A stretch of DNA of 64,000 nucleotides from Bigelowiella natans CCMP2755 (lineage: Eukaryota > Cercozoa > Chlorarachniophyceae): the NCBI GenBank assembly GCA_000320545.1, contig ADNK01002607.1, forward strand, positions 131,001 to 195,000, written 5' to 3'. Under the pieces are notes generated by a model. It did not search any database, had not been told where the DNA came from, and saw only the letters and a list, made by a program, of their open reading frames with translations. Positions 24,182-35,888 of this stretch are shown in pieces (the first letter of the stretch is position 1; each line of letters begins with the position of its first letter). The position numbers were made by a program, and so were the translations under genes.

Positions 24182-26125
24182 CTACGGAACCAAACTGTGC
24201 ACACTTTCGGTTCTACAAGGGGACTCAAGGCCGATCCAACCTAAATTCATGATCAAGAGAAATCAGTATGACGATTATTGCAGTAGCAGACAAAACCGAC
24301 GGGCAGTAAACAACAAAAAAAGGGGGGAGGGTAGAGAAGAAGAAGCAGAAGAAGCAGAAGAAGCAGGGGAAAAGAAGAAGAAGGTAATAGCGTCGTCATA
24401 ATAATTTTAGAAAAAACGCGACAATTCAAAATGTCATGTAAGTATTAGATTGCGGCATTTACTTCCGCATGTTCATCATCAGTTATTACCAAATGACCAA
24501 TCGTGAGAAAATGCAACGATACTTGTGCGCTCCCCACCTGCATTGAAGAATTTGTCATATATACAGAATTGAACATTTTCGTATTCGTATTGCCCTTAGC
24601 CCCTTCTCTCTCTCTCTCTCTCTCTCTCTTTTCATCTCCAGACCCATATTACCTTTCCTGCATTAGGCAGCATGAGATGTATGTGAAGATATCCTTTACT
24701 GAGCCCACCACTGTCCCCAGACTTGTTCTTCTTCCTTTTTGCAATTGAGAGCCTTCGAGGCATTTTCCACACAGGGTGTGTGGTTGAGGAGCGGGCTGGC
24801 CAGGTGACTACGTTGCTTCGTCGATAACCTGCGCGGGTTATTATTTCAACAGCACGTGAAATCTTTTTCAAATCATCCAGGTCTATCAGGTGCAAACATT
24901 ATTGACCAAGGTTGTCGGTTCTTTTGTTGTTCTTTTGATGATCAGTAATAACGATGATGGATGACGAGTGTTCAATGTATTTTGGTCTCACCGTTTTCGT
25001 CTGAAAAGTACATTCGCACGCTAGGATCCATTCGATAAAAGGCTTTCTGAAATGGGTAGTATACCATACTTATATTAACATGGGATAACCAAATGGAATA
25101 AGAAAACACAAATTGTCCTGCTGCTGAAACATTACCCTCCCCCCCTACAGTTAAAATTTCTAGCCTACAATATAATAATACCAGATGGGGAGGAATATTT
25201 TCTATCTTCTCCAAAAGTATGACAAAATGATCGTCGAATGTATTGGCACTGCCCCTTCTATTCCCTCCAGTATCTTCAGCTCGTTTCGTGTTCTTCACTC
25301 CTCCCTTTTCTTCCCCCATGATTGCTGTTTTTTTCTCTTCCGACAAGTTCAAACTCGACATATGCTCCCTGGTTGAGGAGGTGGTAGTGTCACTAGCAAC
25401 AGGATGGGTTGGGGTAGTGCTTGTTTGAGGTTGTGGCGAGTGTGAAGGTGTTCCTGCCATACGCATCTTCCCGGACTGATTATGATAGCAGAGAGGTAAA
25501 TAAAAACGTATGTCCATACACCAAATGTGAGTATTGAATTCTCAATTATTGCAGAAAACGCCGACAACTAACCTCGTCTGAAAAGCTAAAATCAGTATCT
25601 TCCCCACGGCACATCGTCTTGTAATTCTAAATGAGAACACCACATATTCGGTCATCCCCGATGCGTTAGAGTGAGCACTTTTAATCGTTACTTGTTCTGT
25701 GTACTGTGTGTCTAATGCACTACCATTTGAGCCACAGAGGCTTTGGCCATTGCAGCCGCGTAAGCATCCTGTGCAAGTTGAACTTCCTGTTTTGGGACAG
25801 GAAGCTAATCACCAATTGAACATTAGCTCAGTTTTTAACGGCATGTACCTTGGAGTTCTTTTCTCTTGTCTTCATAAGGAGGTTGAGACTAGCCAGCTTT
25901 TTATGTGTATTCTCCAGAGCAACTAACACTTCTTGGTGTGCCTTTTCTTTCTCCCCTTTATCTTTCCCTACGCACAAATCGCTGTAACTTTGTATGTACT
26001 TTTGCTCAAACTGGGTGGATTATGGTACCCTCTGCTCCTCTTGTCGGCGAAGGGCCACCGGAAGCGCCCGCCTTGTGGGAACCGGAAGATGCACCATCAC
26101 TTTTCATCCCTTTGAGCGAGGACAT
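24182..26125 (-). CDS. Unrecognised protein with N-terminal coiled coil
   Basis: I do not recognise this family. Exons in coding order: 26125-26029, 25931-25849, 25786-25724, 25626-25573, 25475-25182, 25046-24992, 24882-24829, 24537-24490, 24240-24182; all GT-AG with closing phases, 268 residues. It begins MSSLKGMKSDGASSG, then a helical, charged segment (ALENTHKKLASLNLLMKTRE, VQLAQDAYAAAMAKASVAQM) likely to be a coiled coil. A Ser/Thr/Pro-rich linker follows, then a globular C-terminal part: DDHFVILLEKIENIPP, AFYRMDPSVRMYFSDENG, LDDLKKISRAVEIITRAGG, IVAFSHDWSFGWIGLE, ending SPCRTESVHSLVP. The order of strand-like segments and a late Trp recall a PH-like fold, which is only a guess. It lies 209 bp upstream of the histidine phosphatase on the same strand. 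Confidence 0.72.
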
Positions 26126-27087
26126 GTAGCCCACTTCTGCAATCATTGTTATTTCAATAGGTATGATTCAGAGCTATGGACCACTTCCGCAATAACTAGA
26201 AGTAACCCAAAACTCTTGAGAAATCACTTCCAACGCCTTGTACGGCTGGAAAAAAACTCAAACATCTCAATGGCAACACGAAAGTCACGTCTGAATGCAA
26301 AACCTTAGAACACCGTATCTGGTAAGAGAACTGAGCAGAACTGATATTTCTGCTTCTCGTCCCAGCTCTCTATTCTGAGAAAAAGAAATACGTTCGATGG
26401 TGTTTTAAACGGAGAAGATCCACACCCTAGAGGCTCTCAAAATATATTTGAAGTAGAGGGGAAAGGGTGGGCCATTCTTTGGCCATAACACTATGTCCGA
26501 TACCAAGCGCTGATTTTGTGAGGCCTCGACATCACCATACAGGAAGCACCATTTGCGGTGGTTTCAGCCTTAAAATGCGGAAGTATGACAAAAATATCAC
26601 CAGCCTCATCTTTAAATCTTTACAACATCTCCTTGTTTTCGTAGATAAACGCCCATCAAAACGATGACACCTCTGCGACTATCTCATCAACAGACTCCGA
26701 AAATGAATATTCGGAATCGAGTACACGCACCTTGAGACGGATTAAAACCGTAGGAAATAATGTCTATTTGATTAGTCGTCATGCAATCATCATTATCTTT
26801 TGATTTGTTCCAACCCGGTAAAATGAAAACAAATCCCGGCTTTCACGATAATTCCTGGAAAAAATCGGAACTGTTTGCGAGAATACGACTATGGAGATTC
26901 TCGAGAGATTCATTTTCGTAGTATACCATACAACCGGAAGATAGGCCCCACCCCATCCAAGCTTCGAAAGAGAAGAGTCAATTCTAAAAGTTTGTTCCAC
27001 TTATATTTGATAATATCACGTGGATTAAGTTATGCATGCAAAAATATTGCGTCCACTTGGAATAATTTCTTGCGTTAATCTTTGCAG
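26126..27087. other. Intergenic between divergent genes
   Basis: Separates the minus-strand coiled-coil gene from the plus-strand beta-helix gene and should hold both promoters. A first exon of the beta-helix gene supplying the A of its split ATG must lie here but could not be fixed. No repeat or RNA gene seen. Confidence 0.5.
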
Positions 27088-30000
27088 TGGTTCAGGTCGC
27101 TTTGCTCCTGCTTGGTACATTTACATTTGTTCCCACAAGCACCATAGCGACGCCTTCTATGCCTTTTTACGATTTCAATACAACCGAATTGGACTGTGGA
27201 ATGCGTCGGTTGATGTTGAAGAAGGCTACGGAGCTTCAACCATGGGAAGATCACCGTTCCACGTTCGATTCGCTTGAACTCGAGCGGTTGTGTGGAGATT
27301 CTATTCAGTCCTTTCTATCCAATCAGAAAGTCCTTCAATCACAAGAAAGTTCCAAATTTTCTATTAACAATGATGATGCTATTACATTGTTCGTTTGTCC
27401 GATTGATGGAGATGACTCCGAAGACAGCAGCATTAGGGGAACCGAAAAGAATCGTCCTTTCAGGACTATTCATGCTGCTTTAGGCCATATCCGCTCTCGG
27501 CGAAAGAAAGAGAATAGAAAATGGGAAAAAAATCATCGGCAAAATATCACTAACAGAAAAACTACGATAACAAACGCGGATGATCGCGGTTTCGCGAGAA
27601 TAGTGCTACGCGAGGGAGTCCACTTTCTTTACGACACCATTATCCTTGATTCTGGAGATTCACACCTGAGGTCGGTCGTAGTACAAAGTAAACTATTAGC
27701 TGCATGGCAAGAAAGTTACGCATCTTATGTTTACATCATTTATATTAATTATATTACATGCATCTGTTCAGTATTGAAGGTTATCCTGGAGAATCTGTCT
27801 GGATATCAGGGGGTGTTCCCTTGCCGAGAAATCTCACATGGAAGAAGAGTACTCTACATCCGAGTGAAAACGATGTTTGGATGGCCAATCTATCTGGGAC
27901 TAGAGCTCTTGAATTACTTGAACGCGGCAAACACCCAGGAATATCTGGTTTATTTACATTAAAGGACCATGTTAGGCTAACGCGAGCCCGCTTTCCTGAC
28001 GCAGACGCTGAAGTTGCACAGTGGGGGTAGATTCAATACTCAAACTTGTTATCATGTTTTCTTCTGACACTTATTTGAATATAAAGATACGCATCGCTGC
28101 AACGCGATTCGTTGTCGATTCCCGGGGAGTCGGTTCTCGAATGGACTAAACCCAATCCACAGCCTCAACCTACCTTCAAGTTCATCGATCTTTCAGATCC
28201 ACGAAACCCCAGTGGCCAGGTGAAGAATAACTCCCAGATGAATGAGTACAACACGTGGGGTGTGGGTCACGGGGGAGCCTGCAGTAGTGTTTGGGGCGAT
28301 GGAGATTCATACTGGTGTGGAAATGCAAGTGCTGGTGGATGGGCAGAGGTGGACCAAGAATGTGCCGTCAAAGGTACAATCCAAATTCCAATGGGCATGC
28401 AATACAACATGTCGTATGTGCCCCCATCTTCTTCCACCGGGAAGCCACTCGGCCCCCGATGGAAAGACGCAGATCTTACAGGGGCAATCGTACATGCATG
28501 GCATAGTCAGAGTTGGGCGACACACATGTTCCGCGTCCAGGGATTTGACCGTAAGAAAGGAATACTGAGCTTCACAAAAGGAAGTGGTGGGCAGGGAGGC
28601 AGAAATTGGTGCAGATGTGACCAGTGTGGCTATGCCGCTGGATGGTGTGGGCAGCATCAACAGCCCCCCATGAATAATGACACACGACTGATTGGTGGAT
28701 CATGGTACATTGAGAATGTAGTGCAAGAGCTAGACCAGCCAGGCGAGTGGTTCTATGATGCCGACACAAAATTCATCTACTACAAACCTAACCGAACAGC
28801 GTTTGATGATGATGGTCGTGACAACTATGCGAGACCCTTGTCGTTGGATGAAACTCTGGTTGCTTCTCACTTAGATAGTCTAATTACTATCAAAGGATCG
28901 ATGTCAGATCCCGTGTCTAATATCAATATCTCCGGGATTGGATTTCGTGATACAGCAGCAACATATATGCGTGAGTTTGAATGGGGGGCGCCTTCTGGGG
29001 GCGACTGGGCTCTGAGGAGGGGCGGTGCATTGTTCATTGAGGGGGCTGACGCTATAACGATAAGCAAGTGCCGGTTTGTGCGAGTGGATGGCAACGCGAT
29101 TTTCCTCTCAAGATACACAAGAAATGTTTCTATTTTGCGCAACCATTTCTCGTGGATAGGAGAAGGCGCAATGGCGACTTGGGGAGATACTGTGGACTAT
29201 GATGCGCGTAACGGAGAGCAACCACGCGACACGATTGTAGAATCCAACTATATTCACGATGTCGGGTTATATGAGAAACAGAGTAGTGGATGGGGGCAAG
29301 CAAAGGCGTGCCTTACATTACTTAAAGACAACATCATGTTCAATCTTCCGAGAGCAGCGATTAATTTCAACGATATGATGGGTGGGGGCAACAGCGTCAC
29401 GGGAAACCTAATCTGGAATTCATGCCGAGAATCCGGGGATCATGGTCCTATCAACTCTTGGGATCGCATGCCTTTCCTATCAAATGTCAGATATGGGAAG
29501 GAACGCCCATCATTTGACCCAAAAACTACCGAAATTTCCAACAATTTCATTTTTGCCAACTACGGTGGGTCCCAGGGTGTCGACAACGATGATGGATCAA
29601 GCTTCTTTGACATAGGCCGGAATGTCTTTTACAGTGCGGATGGTTTTAAGATGGATTATGGAGGCCACGACTCAAAGTTTCATGATAATCTCGTCGTTGT
29701 ACTACCGTATGATGGTCAGAATTGTTACAACGTTGGGCCGTTCCTCGAGAATCACGTCGACTTATTCGTAAACAATACATGTGTTTGCGGTGCAGCTCCT
29801 GCGACAATTCCCTCTGGATGCGGATCTCCAGCTTGCGCTGTTCATTATCGTAGCATTGTTTCTGATTCCAATGGGTCTGGGGTGGACACCTTCATGTGGG
29901 GGCATAATAACAGCGGTGTGAATATTGGAGCTCTGCAAAATCAAAAGTACGACAACCAGAAACAGGTCACTTATTCAGACCCTTCGATGGAACTCATTGG

Positions 30001-30223
30001 ATCTGCGGCAGAATGCAATGTGTCTGCTCCCAATGCAATGCTTGCTTCTCAAAACCGTTACTTCACGCCAATGGGAAATGCCTCCATAATGTGCTCTGAC
30101 AGCTTGTACAGTTTTTTGGAAGCAAAGGCCGAATTTGGTATCGAAAAAGGATCCAGCTATGATACACTCCCAGATCCAGAAGACGTGCTTCTGTGGGCGC
30201 GACAAATTCTTAACATGGAATAA
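27088..30223 (+). CDS. Large secreted right-handed beta-helix (pectin-lyase-fold) protein
   Basis: Exons 27088-27687, 27780-28026, 28087-30223. The first exon opens in phase 2 (TG GTT CAG), so a short upstream exon probably ends in A to complete the ATG; the protein is then 994 residues. It starts with a signal peptide (VQVALLLLGTFTFVPTSTIATP). The N-terminal domain ends RPFRTIHAALGHIRS, the typical entry to pectin-lyase-fold proteins, followed by VQSYPGESVWISGG, a phrase characteristic of right-handed beta-helix families. Stacked coils follow, e.g. NINISGIGFRDT, ITISKCRFVRVDGNAIF, NVSILRNHFSWIGEGAMATWG, TIVESNYIHDVG, EISNNFIFANY. A Cys-rich insert (CRCDQCGYAAGWCG, about residues 450-465) and many N-glycosylation sequons fit an extracellular, disulfide-bonded protein. 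Known relatives include polysaccharide lyases and epimerases, but no catalytic triad could be assigned, so the substrate is open. Confidence 0.85.
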
Positions 30224-31155
30224 TGAGTTTCAGCCATCATTGATGATATTGCCACAGTCCCCTGGGGCATCCTTGCAGATGTCTAGATGTATATAATAAT
30301 CACCAGTTTGAATGAAAGTGCAAGTGATTGCAAATGCAAGGCATCGACGTCGGCATGCGTCACGGCAACCTTAATGGTAATTTTTAGCTGGTTGAGCCGT
30401 ACTAGCGTATCTCACTGACTTGCGACGGGTAGGCTCATCGTCATTCATTGGCTGCAGGCTTGGTTGAGCTGGCGATTTTGCAGCGGCGCTTTGAGCGAGG
30501 CTAACCATTCGATCGCAGAGCCACATGCACAATTAGCTAGCACATGCGAGCCAACGGACGGTTAAGGCGACGAGTCATGGTTAAGCACAATGTATGAAAC
30601 GGATGTAATAATGATGTGATTAAATTTTTTCAATGGTCATCTTAATGTATCTGTTTGTTTTTGCTACTATGCGCGGCAATCACAATGTGTGTATGGCCAC
30701 GCGCGCCTGTCATTACACTACTGGCCCACATCATGTGCATGAACTGCGACAAGCAGACACTATGACGATCATGACGAGTTTAGGGCGTCTGCATACACCT
30801 CGATCATCACACACACCGCATGTAGACACAGTTTGTATCATCATATTGGCGGTAGCGTTAGCTGCGCGATACCTTCTTCGCAAGCGCTGCAAGAGCTTCA
30901 ATTTGGCCCTGGGTCACTCCAGCACCAGAAGCCCCATCAGCATTTGCTTTCGCCTGGGAAGCTACGAGGTCCATTAGAGGGGCAAACCTTCAACATTAGA
31001 ATCGAATCAGTGGCTCTCGTGCAAGAGATGTCCTGACCGTGGCATCAAGACATCTATTCTGTGTGTGTCTGTACGTTTATGCATAGCATGTCTACATCTG
31101 CGGCGAAGCATGAATGACGACTTCATTTTTTGCTCAAAGTGCTTGTAAGTCGTCA
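30224..31155. other. Gene-poor interval
   Basis: Between the convergent beta-helix and DeSI genes. Holds a copy of the dispersed repeat at about 30591-30650 and GCTAGC words near 30533-30545. No gene supported. Confidence 0.5.
30591..30650 (+). repeat. Dispersed 55-bp repeat, copy 3
   Basis: Contains TATGAAACGGATGTAATAAT and TTTTTTCAATGGTCATCTTA. Confidence 0.7.
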
Positions 31156-33096
31156 CTACCGATACCTTGATAAATCTGCTTCTTTCTTCTCCAACTTCCC
31201 TGTTTCCTCCTTCTTTGTTTCCTCTTCTGAATCATGTTTCTCCTCATTCTCATCGAGTTTTCCTTCTCCTAGTGGGGGAAGCGATAGCTCCCCGTCGGCT
31301 GGTAGGTACAGTACCATCAGTGTATGGGTACATACAAATATGTAAAGTGTAATGTATACTTTTAAAATATATCATCATTGTTTCATTTTCATTGCATATC
31401 ACTGTACACGGGCACACGTTCGTGTAAGCATCATAGGCATGATAGATTTCTACTATTTCCAATGGTCTTCACCCCAGGGTACTGCTGCTTGGTGCTGGTT
31501 ATGGAGATTGGACAGCATGGGCTGGAGAAACTTTCCCATGGGGGTGCTCAATACGTCAGAGGTGAGGCCTGTTGGGGTGTGGAAGGGGGAGATAAGTCAG
31601 CTGAAATCATCGAACATAAGTTGAACATAATTGAGATAAGACATTCTTCTGTAACTTGCTCTCCATCACATCGATTGCATTTCGGGTAGGAAGAGATACG
31701 ATTGGTTTACCAGTAATATAGCTAGGAATAGACTTGCCGATGAGGAAATTGGATGCAGCTAAAGAAGATAAAAAATATAATACATCAACTTGTTGACTTA
31801 AGTTTGTGTGAATTTTTGTTTTTCGGTACACTCTTGCGACTAAGGTGCCACAACAACATCACATGGACGATGGAGATCTATAAGCTGACCACTTATCCAC
31901 TCTTATTATTTAATGTGATACTACGGTGGAAAGTGGCGGGGGAGGCGGGGGGGCGGACACATACCATCAGAAAAGTTATTGCAATTGTGCTTGATGAGAT
32001 CATAGGTCTTTGGTGTATATTTGCTCGACTCAGACCGAAGCCATGCGTGAAATGATGCCTAACACGCGGAGGGAAAAACAAAGACAAATGAGTTAGTAAT
32101 ACGTCAGGAAATGGAGTTCCCCCCCAGCAGCATTAAACGAAACGCGCACCTCACAACCTATGCGATTTGAAGATAACACATGCATCATGATTTTTGGACG
32201 GGCTCATACCTGAGACACATAAGTGGTCCCTAAGGGGAGCTTCTTCACCGGGTTCCTTGATTTTTTTATATCTTATTTTATTTTGATTATTTGTCGACGA
32301 ATAGAGGTGTTTTTTCACGATGCTGTTCAAAACATTGTTAATCTGTGCTTGAATTTCGATGGTCTTGGAAAAAGAGATTAATTCTTTTGTTAAATTCTTT
32401 TCCATTACAGCCTCTCCCACTCCCCCCTAGGATTGTTGCCTTACTGTTTTTTGGGGAGAGAGAAGAACACACACACACACACACACACTCCCTCCCGCTC
32501 TCTTCGTCAATATACTTCGGTGATCACTTAACACAATGGAGGATGACAACGACGACGGCGCAACAACGATTAGTATGAAATATTGAAAAAAGATTTTACC
32601 CAGCCTGAGTACTTCCAGGTTTGCATCCCTGGATTCCCCCCCCAAAATAATATTCGTAACCTTTAAGATGTTTTTTATTTTAACAATGTTGCTCGCTTTC
32701 ATGAATTCACTTGACTCTCTCGTTATCATCGTCCCCCCCCCCCCTCCCCTTAGTCTCTCCCTGATGTCGGTCTTTGTGTCTCTGTCTGTCTACTTTTCCA
32801 TTCTTCTCACTCCAAATCTCTCCTGCTAACGTTGCTAGATGAATCAAATATAACCCCACTGCCCCCCCCCTCCACACACACACTTACCGTACACCACTAG
32901 TCCTGTGTGCCACACACCATCAATTTGCTTGCCTAATCGGATGGCCACGTGCAAGTGTAAAACCAGCAATCATTATTATCAATTGCATGTACATGCACAT
33001 ATATCTTGTTTTAATACAGCATGCATGTGCTGTATGTTCCCGTAATTACATTTCCCTCACACCTACTCCCCGTTCACACACACACAAACACACACA

Positions 33097-33163
<67 letters not shown>

Positions 33164-34010
33164 GGGGGGAGAGAAGAGAGAAGCACACCGATAAGTTGTT
33201 TGGAGAGAGTCTTCGCCATCCCATTGCTTAGATCGTAAACCCATAGGTACACTGGAAAGCCGACTCCAGCCTTTTCCTTCGATGCCTGTCATCAACGAAG
33301 AGTTAACACAATCAGTATAAATATTTATATGATAAAAGAAATCAAAATAGTCATTCTTATTTTGTTCAAATTAATTCTAATATTGTAATTAATTAGTCTT
33401 CTAATTTTAGCACTTGTGTGTATGAATTTGAAATCACTGTTGATGATTATATTGCTGGCTTTACCAACTTAAGGTTGACTGGACGAACGTTGAGTTTGGG
33501 ACGTTTAGGACACGACGAGGACACGTTGTCGGGCGGGAGTATAACTGCGTATCTTCCCTTCGAGCGATGGTAGCCAATAACAGACCCAACTCTTCAAACG
33601 GGGTAAAAACAACAACAACAATAACACACACACACACACACACACACCACACCACACACCACACACACCAAAAAACATAGATAAGGATTTCACCGAGAAA
33701 ATAATAATATAAGGAAAATGAGAATGCACACAAATGCAGTAACTCTTAGTCACAAAGAAAAGCATGGCAAGTTTTATCCCACAAAGAGAAAAATGGAAGA
33801 GATGCGAAAAGTCCGAGAACATGCTATATGTACACTCGTCATGACGAAGACCTTTACCTTCCATTATATTGTGGCTTGGCCTTCAGCCCCAAGATTTCAA
33901 CCCTATCACCTTGCTTGAACGCTGTCTCCTGGTGGGTATCAAAGCCCCCCCCCCCCAGTAAAAAAGAAAAAGTGATGCATCTCTCTGGGTACCACGCAAC
34001 CATGTAAGCT

Positions 34011-34086
<76 letters not shown>

Positions 34087-34284
34087 ACTGCTCTATCTCG
34101 TATCTGTCTGCCTCTCCTCTCCGTCTAATTCTCTTCTTCTTCCTTTTTCCATCTCATCCTTCATTCACTTTCGTTGTATGTTCCTGTCTCTGCACATGTG
34201 GCTTATGCATGCTTGCATACGGTCCATCTAAAGGTGAATAATGGCGGTCCTCACATCACATACCGGTGCTGGTGCGTCGGACAT
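31156..34284 (-). CDS. DeSI/PPPDE-family deubiquitinating or desumoylating isopeptidase with N-terminal SH3-like domain
   Basis: PPPDE (DeSI) proteins are papain-like cysteine peptidases that remove SUMO or ubiquitin. Exons in coding order: 34284-34264, 33928-33858, 33591-33465, 33285-33189, 32932-32888, 32660-32600, 32255-32210, 32058-31965, 31758-31711, 31568-31473, 31298-31156; phases close to 282 residues. After MSDAPAP, residues about 10-65 form a small SH3/KOW-like barrel (GDRVEILGLKAKPQYNGR, GSVIGYHRSKGRYAVIL, LNVRPVNL). The peptidase domain follows: VYLWVYDLSNGMAK, the catalytic His in IDGVWHTGLVVYG, YEYYFGGGIQ, PLGTTYVSQASFHAWL, and the catalytic Cys in YDLIKHNCNNFSD, then GKSIPSYITG and TPMGKFLQPML. 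The tail is a Glu/Lys-rich segment. If the last donor at 31158-31160 were used the C terminus would change slightly. Introns carry CA/GA and CT/CA arrays (33077-33150, 34014-34088). Confidence 0.93.
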
Positions 34285-34450
34285 CGCGAGTTTGTTCTTC
34301 TAGATCTAGTCGAGAATGTGTTCGAGAACTGGATCTGCAGATCAGTAATACGAGCTAAAACCAAAAGAAGTAGTAGTGCAACTTGTTGTTGTTGTTGTCA
34401 TTGTTGTTGTTGTTGTTGTTGTTGGTCTTGGTGGTGGAGTTGTCAAGCCT

Positions 34451-34483
<33 letters not shown>

Positions 34484-34564
34484 GTCATCCGGTAGTATCC
34501 GGCAGTAATCCCGGTAGTAATAACTGGTATTCATCTCATAGATCTATAAGCGAAACGCTAAACA

Positions 34565-34862
34565 ATGGCCCTGGCGCAGCTCCGGTTATCAACAACAACT
34601 GCATTGACGATCTTCGTGGCACTCTGCTATCGGACGAACAATGCTGCCTTGGCCTCCGAACATACAGTGGTAGATCTGATGGACGATATATCTTGCGAGA
34701 TACGCAAATGGGAATCAACCAACACCACCGCGGACTTCCAGAGAGCCGTTGATGTTTCAAAACGTAACCATTAAATCCCATAACATTGGTTGGGCCTGTA
34801 AATATTGCGACGGCTGTGAAGATATATGCGAAGGAGGGTGGTCAACGGAATGCAACTTTTAA
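34565..34862 (+). CDS. Possible small secreted / Cys-rich ORFs (doubtful)
   Basis: An ORF at 34565-34774 starts MALAQLRLSTTTALTIFVALCY, which looks like a signal peptide, and ends SKRNH. Overlapping it in another frame, 34752-34862 encodes 36 residues ending in a dense cysteine cluster (ACKYCDGCEDICEGGWSTEC). Either a frameshift or an unseen intron could join them into one small secreted Cys-rich protein. They start about 280 bp from the start codon of the divergent DeSI gene, so they could equally be chance frames in its promoter region. I know of no homologue. Confidence 0.3.
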
Positions 34863-35544
34863 AGAATAGCTGCTCGTTGTTGAAGTACCATCAAGACTTC
34901 TGACAATATAGAAGTACCACTCTAGTAGTACATCGCCCATATGCTATTCGTCCATTGGCACATTTGCTGCTTTAATCTTATGTCATCTTTAGGCATCTAC
35001 ATTGCAAATTTTCTTTCTTAAAAATTCTGATGTAGTCTATGCATGCTTTTCTTTCACATTTCATGGCGTGTGTATGTATGTGTAGTTCCGATCCTGAAAC
35101 AATTAGAACGCATTCATACCTTGCACCATCGTGCAGCAGTTGATGTTTATATACACAACCTTGTCACAGCATTATAGGTCAATTCTTTTGGTCTTGGCTA
35201 ACTCGCCGTGCTTTTATAACAATAGCATTGATGACATGACGCTCGCATTGCCACGTATGCATTAGTAAGATAAAGTAGCTTGTCTGAGAGATCTATTCTA
35301 CAAGCTAGCCAACAAGCGCCGTAGCGTGCTGCTGCTTGCATTGACGCAATTATGATTAAGTCATCGCCATTTACAGAGACACAACGTTGTCTAAATGGAG
35401 ATTCGACGTTATCTAAAGATAACATTTGTCTCTGTACGTCGTCGATCCAATTTGTTTTACATGCACAATCTGTGTGTCCGCGTCATGCTTACGTCGAGGT
35501 GGCAAGCATTAATGTAGCTAACAATATCCCTCGAGCGCATGTAG

Positions 35545-35617
<73 letters not shown>

Positions 35618-35888
35618 CATTAGAAATTTCATTATTGAGAACATAATTTAAACAGCGTTGAATGTCATAATGATTAAAAAACTCGGGAGCCTAGGTGAAA
35701 GTTGGATTCTATGGCATGATAATATCTCATCCGATACAAATCTTATATCCAAATGCGGATCGACGCGTGTGGTACACGTATCATGTGCTAACTTTGTTGT
35801 ATGCGCTATGATGCATCCCTCTTGGGCACACGATTGATTCGAGCTCTCACAACACCAAAAATTCCGCAATGCCTTACGCTAAAGATGA
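34863..35888. other. Intergenic
   Basis: Between the doubtful small ORFs and the convergent ubiquitin-like gene. Contains a CA array merging into a TA array at 35546-35612. No gene recognised. Confidence 0.5.

Noticed and set aside
24632-24828. Read-through of the unknown coiled-coil gene (YRRSNVVTWPA...)
   Set aside because: Splicing 24829 to 24537 keeps frame and gives a better continuation (GGERTSIVAFSHDW); the read-through includes a long Lys-rich tail typical of intron sequence.
34174-34752. 192-codon plus-strand frame with Cys and His runs
   Set aside because: Covers the first exon and promoter of the DeSI gene on the other strand; the Cys and His runs are GTT and CAT repeats.
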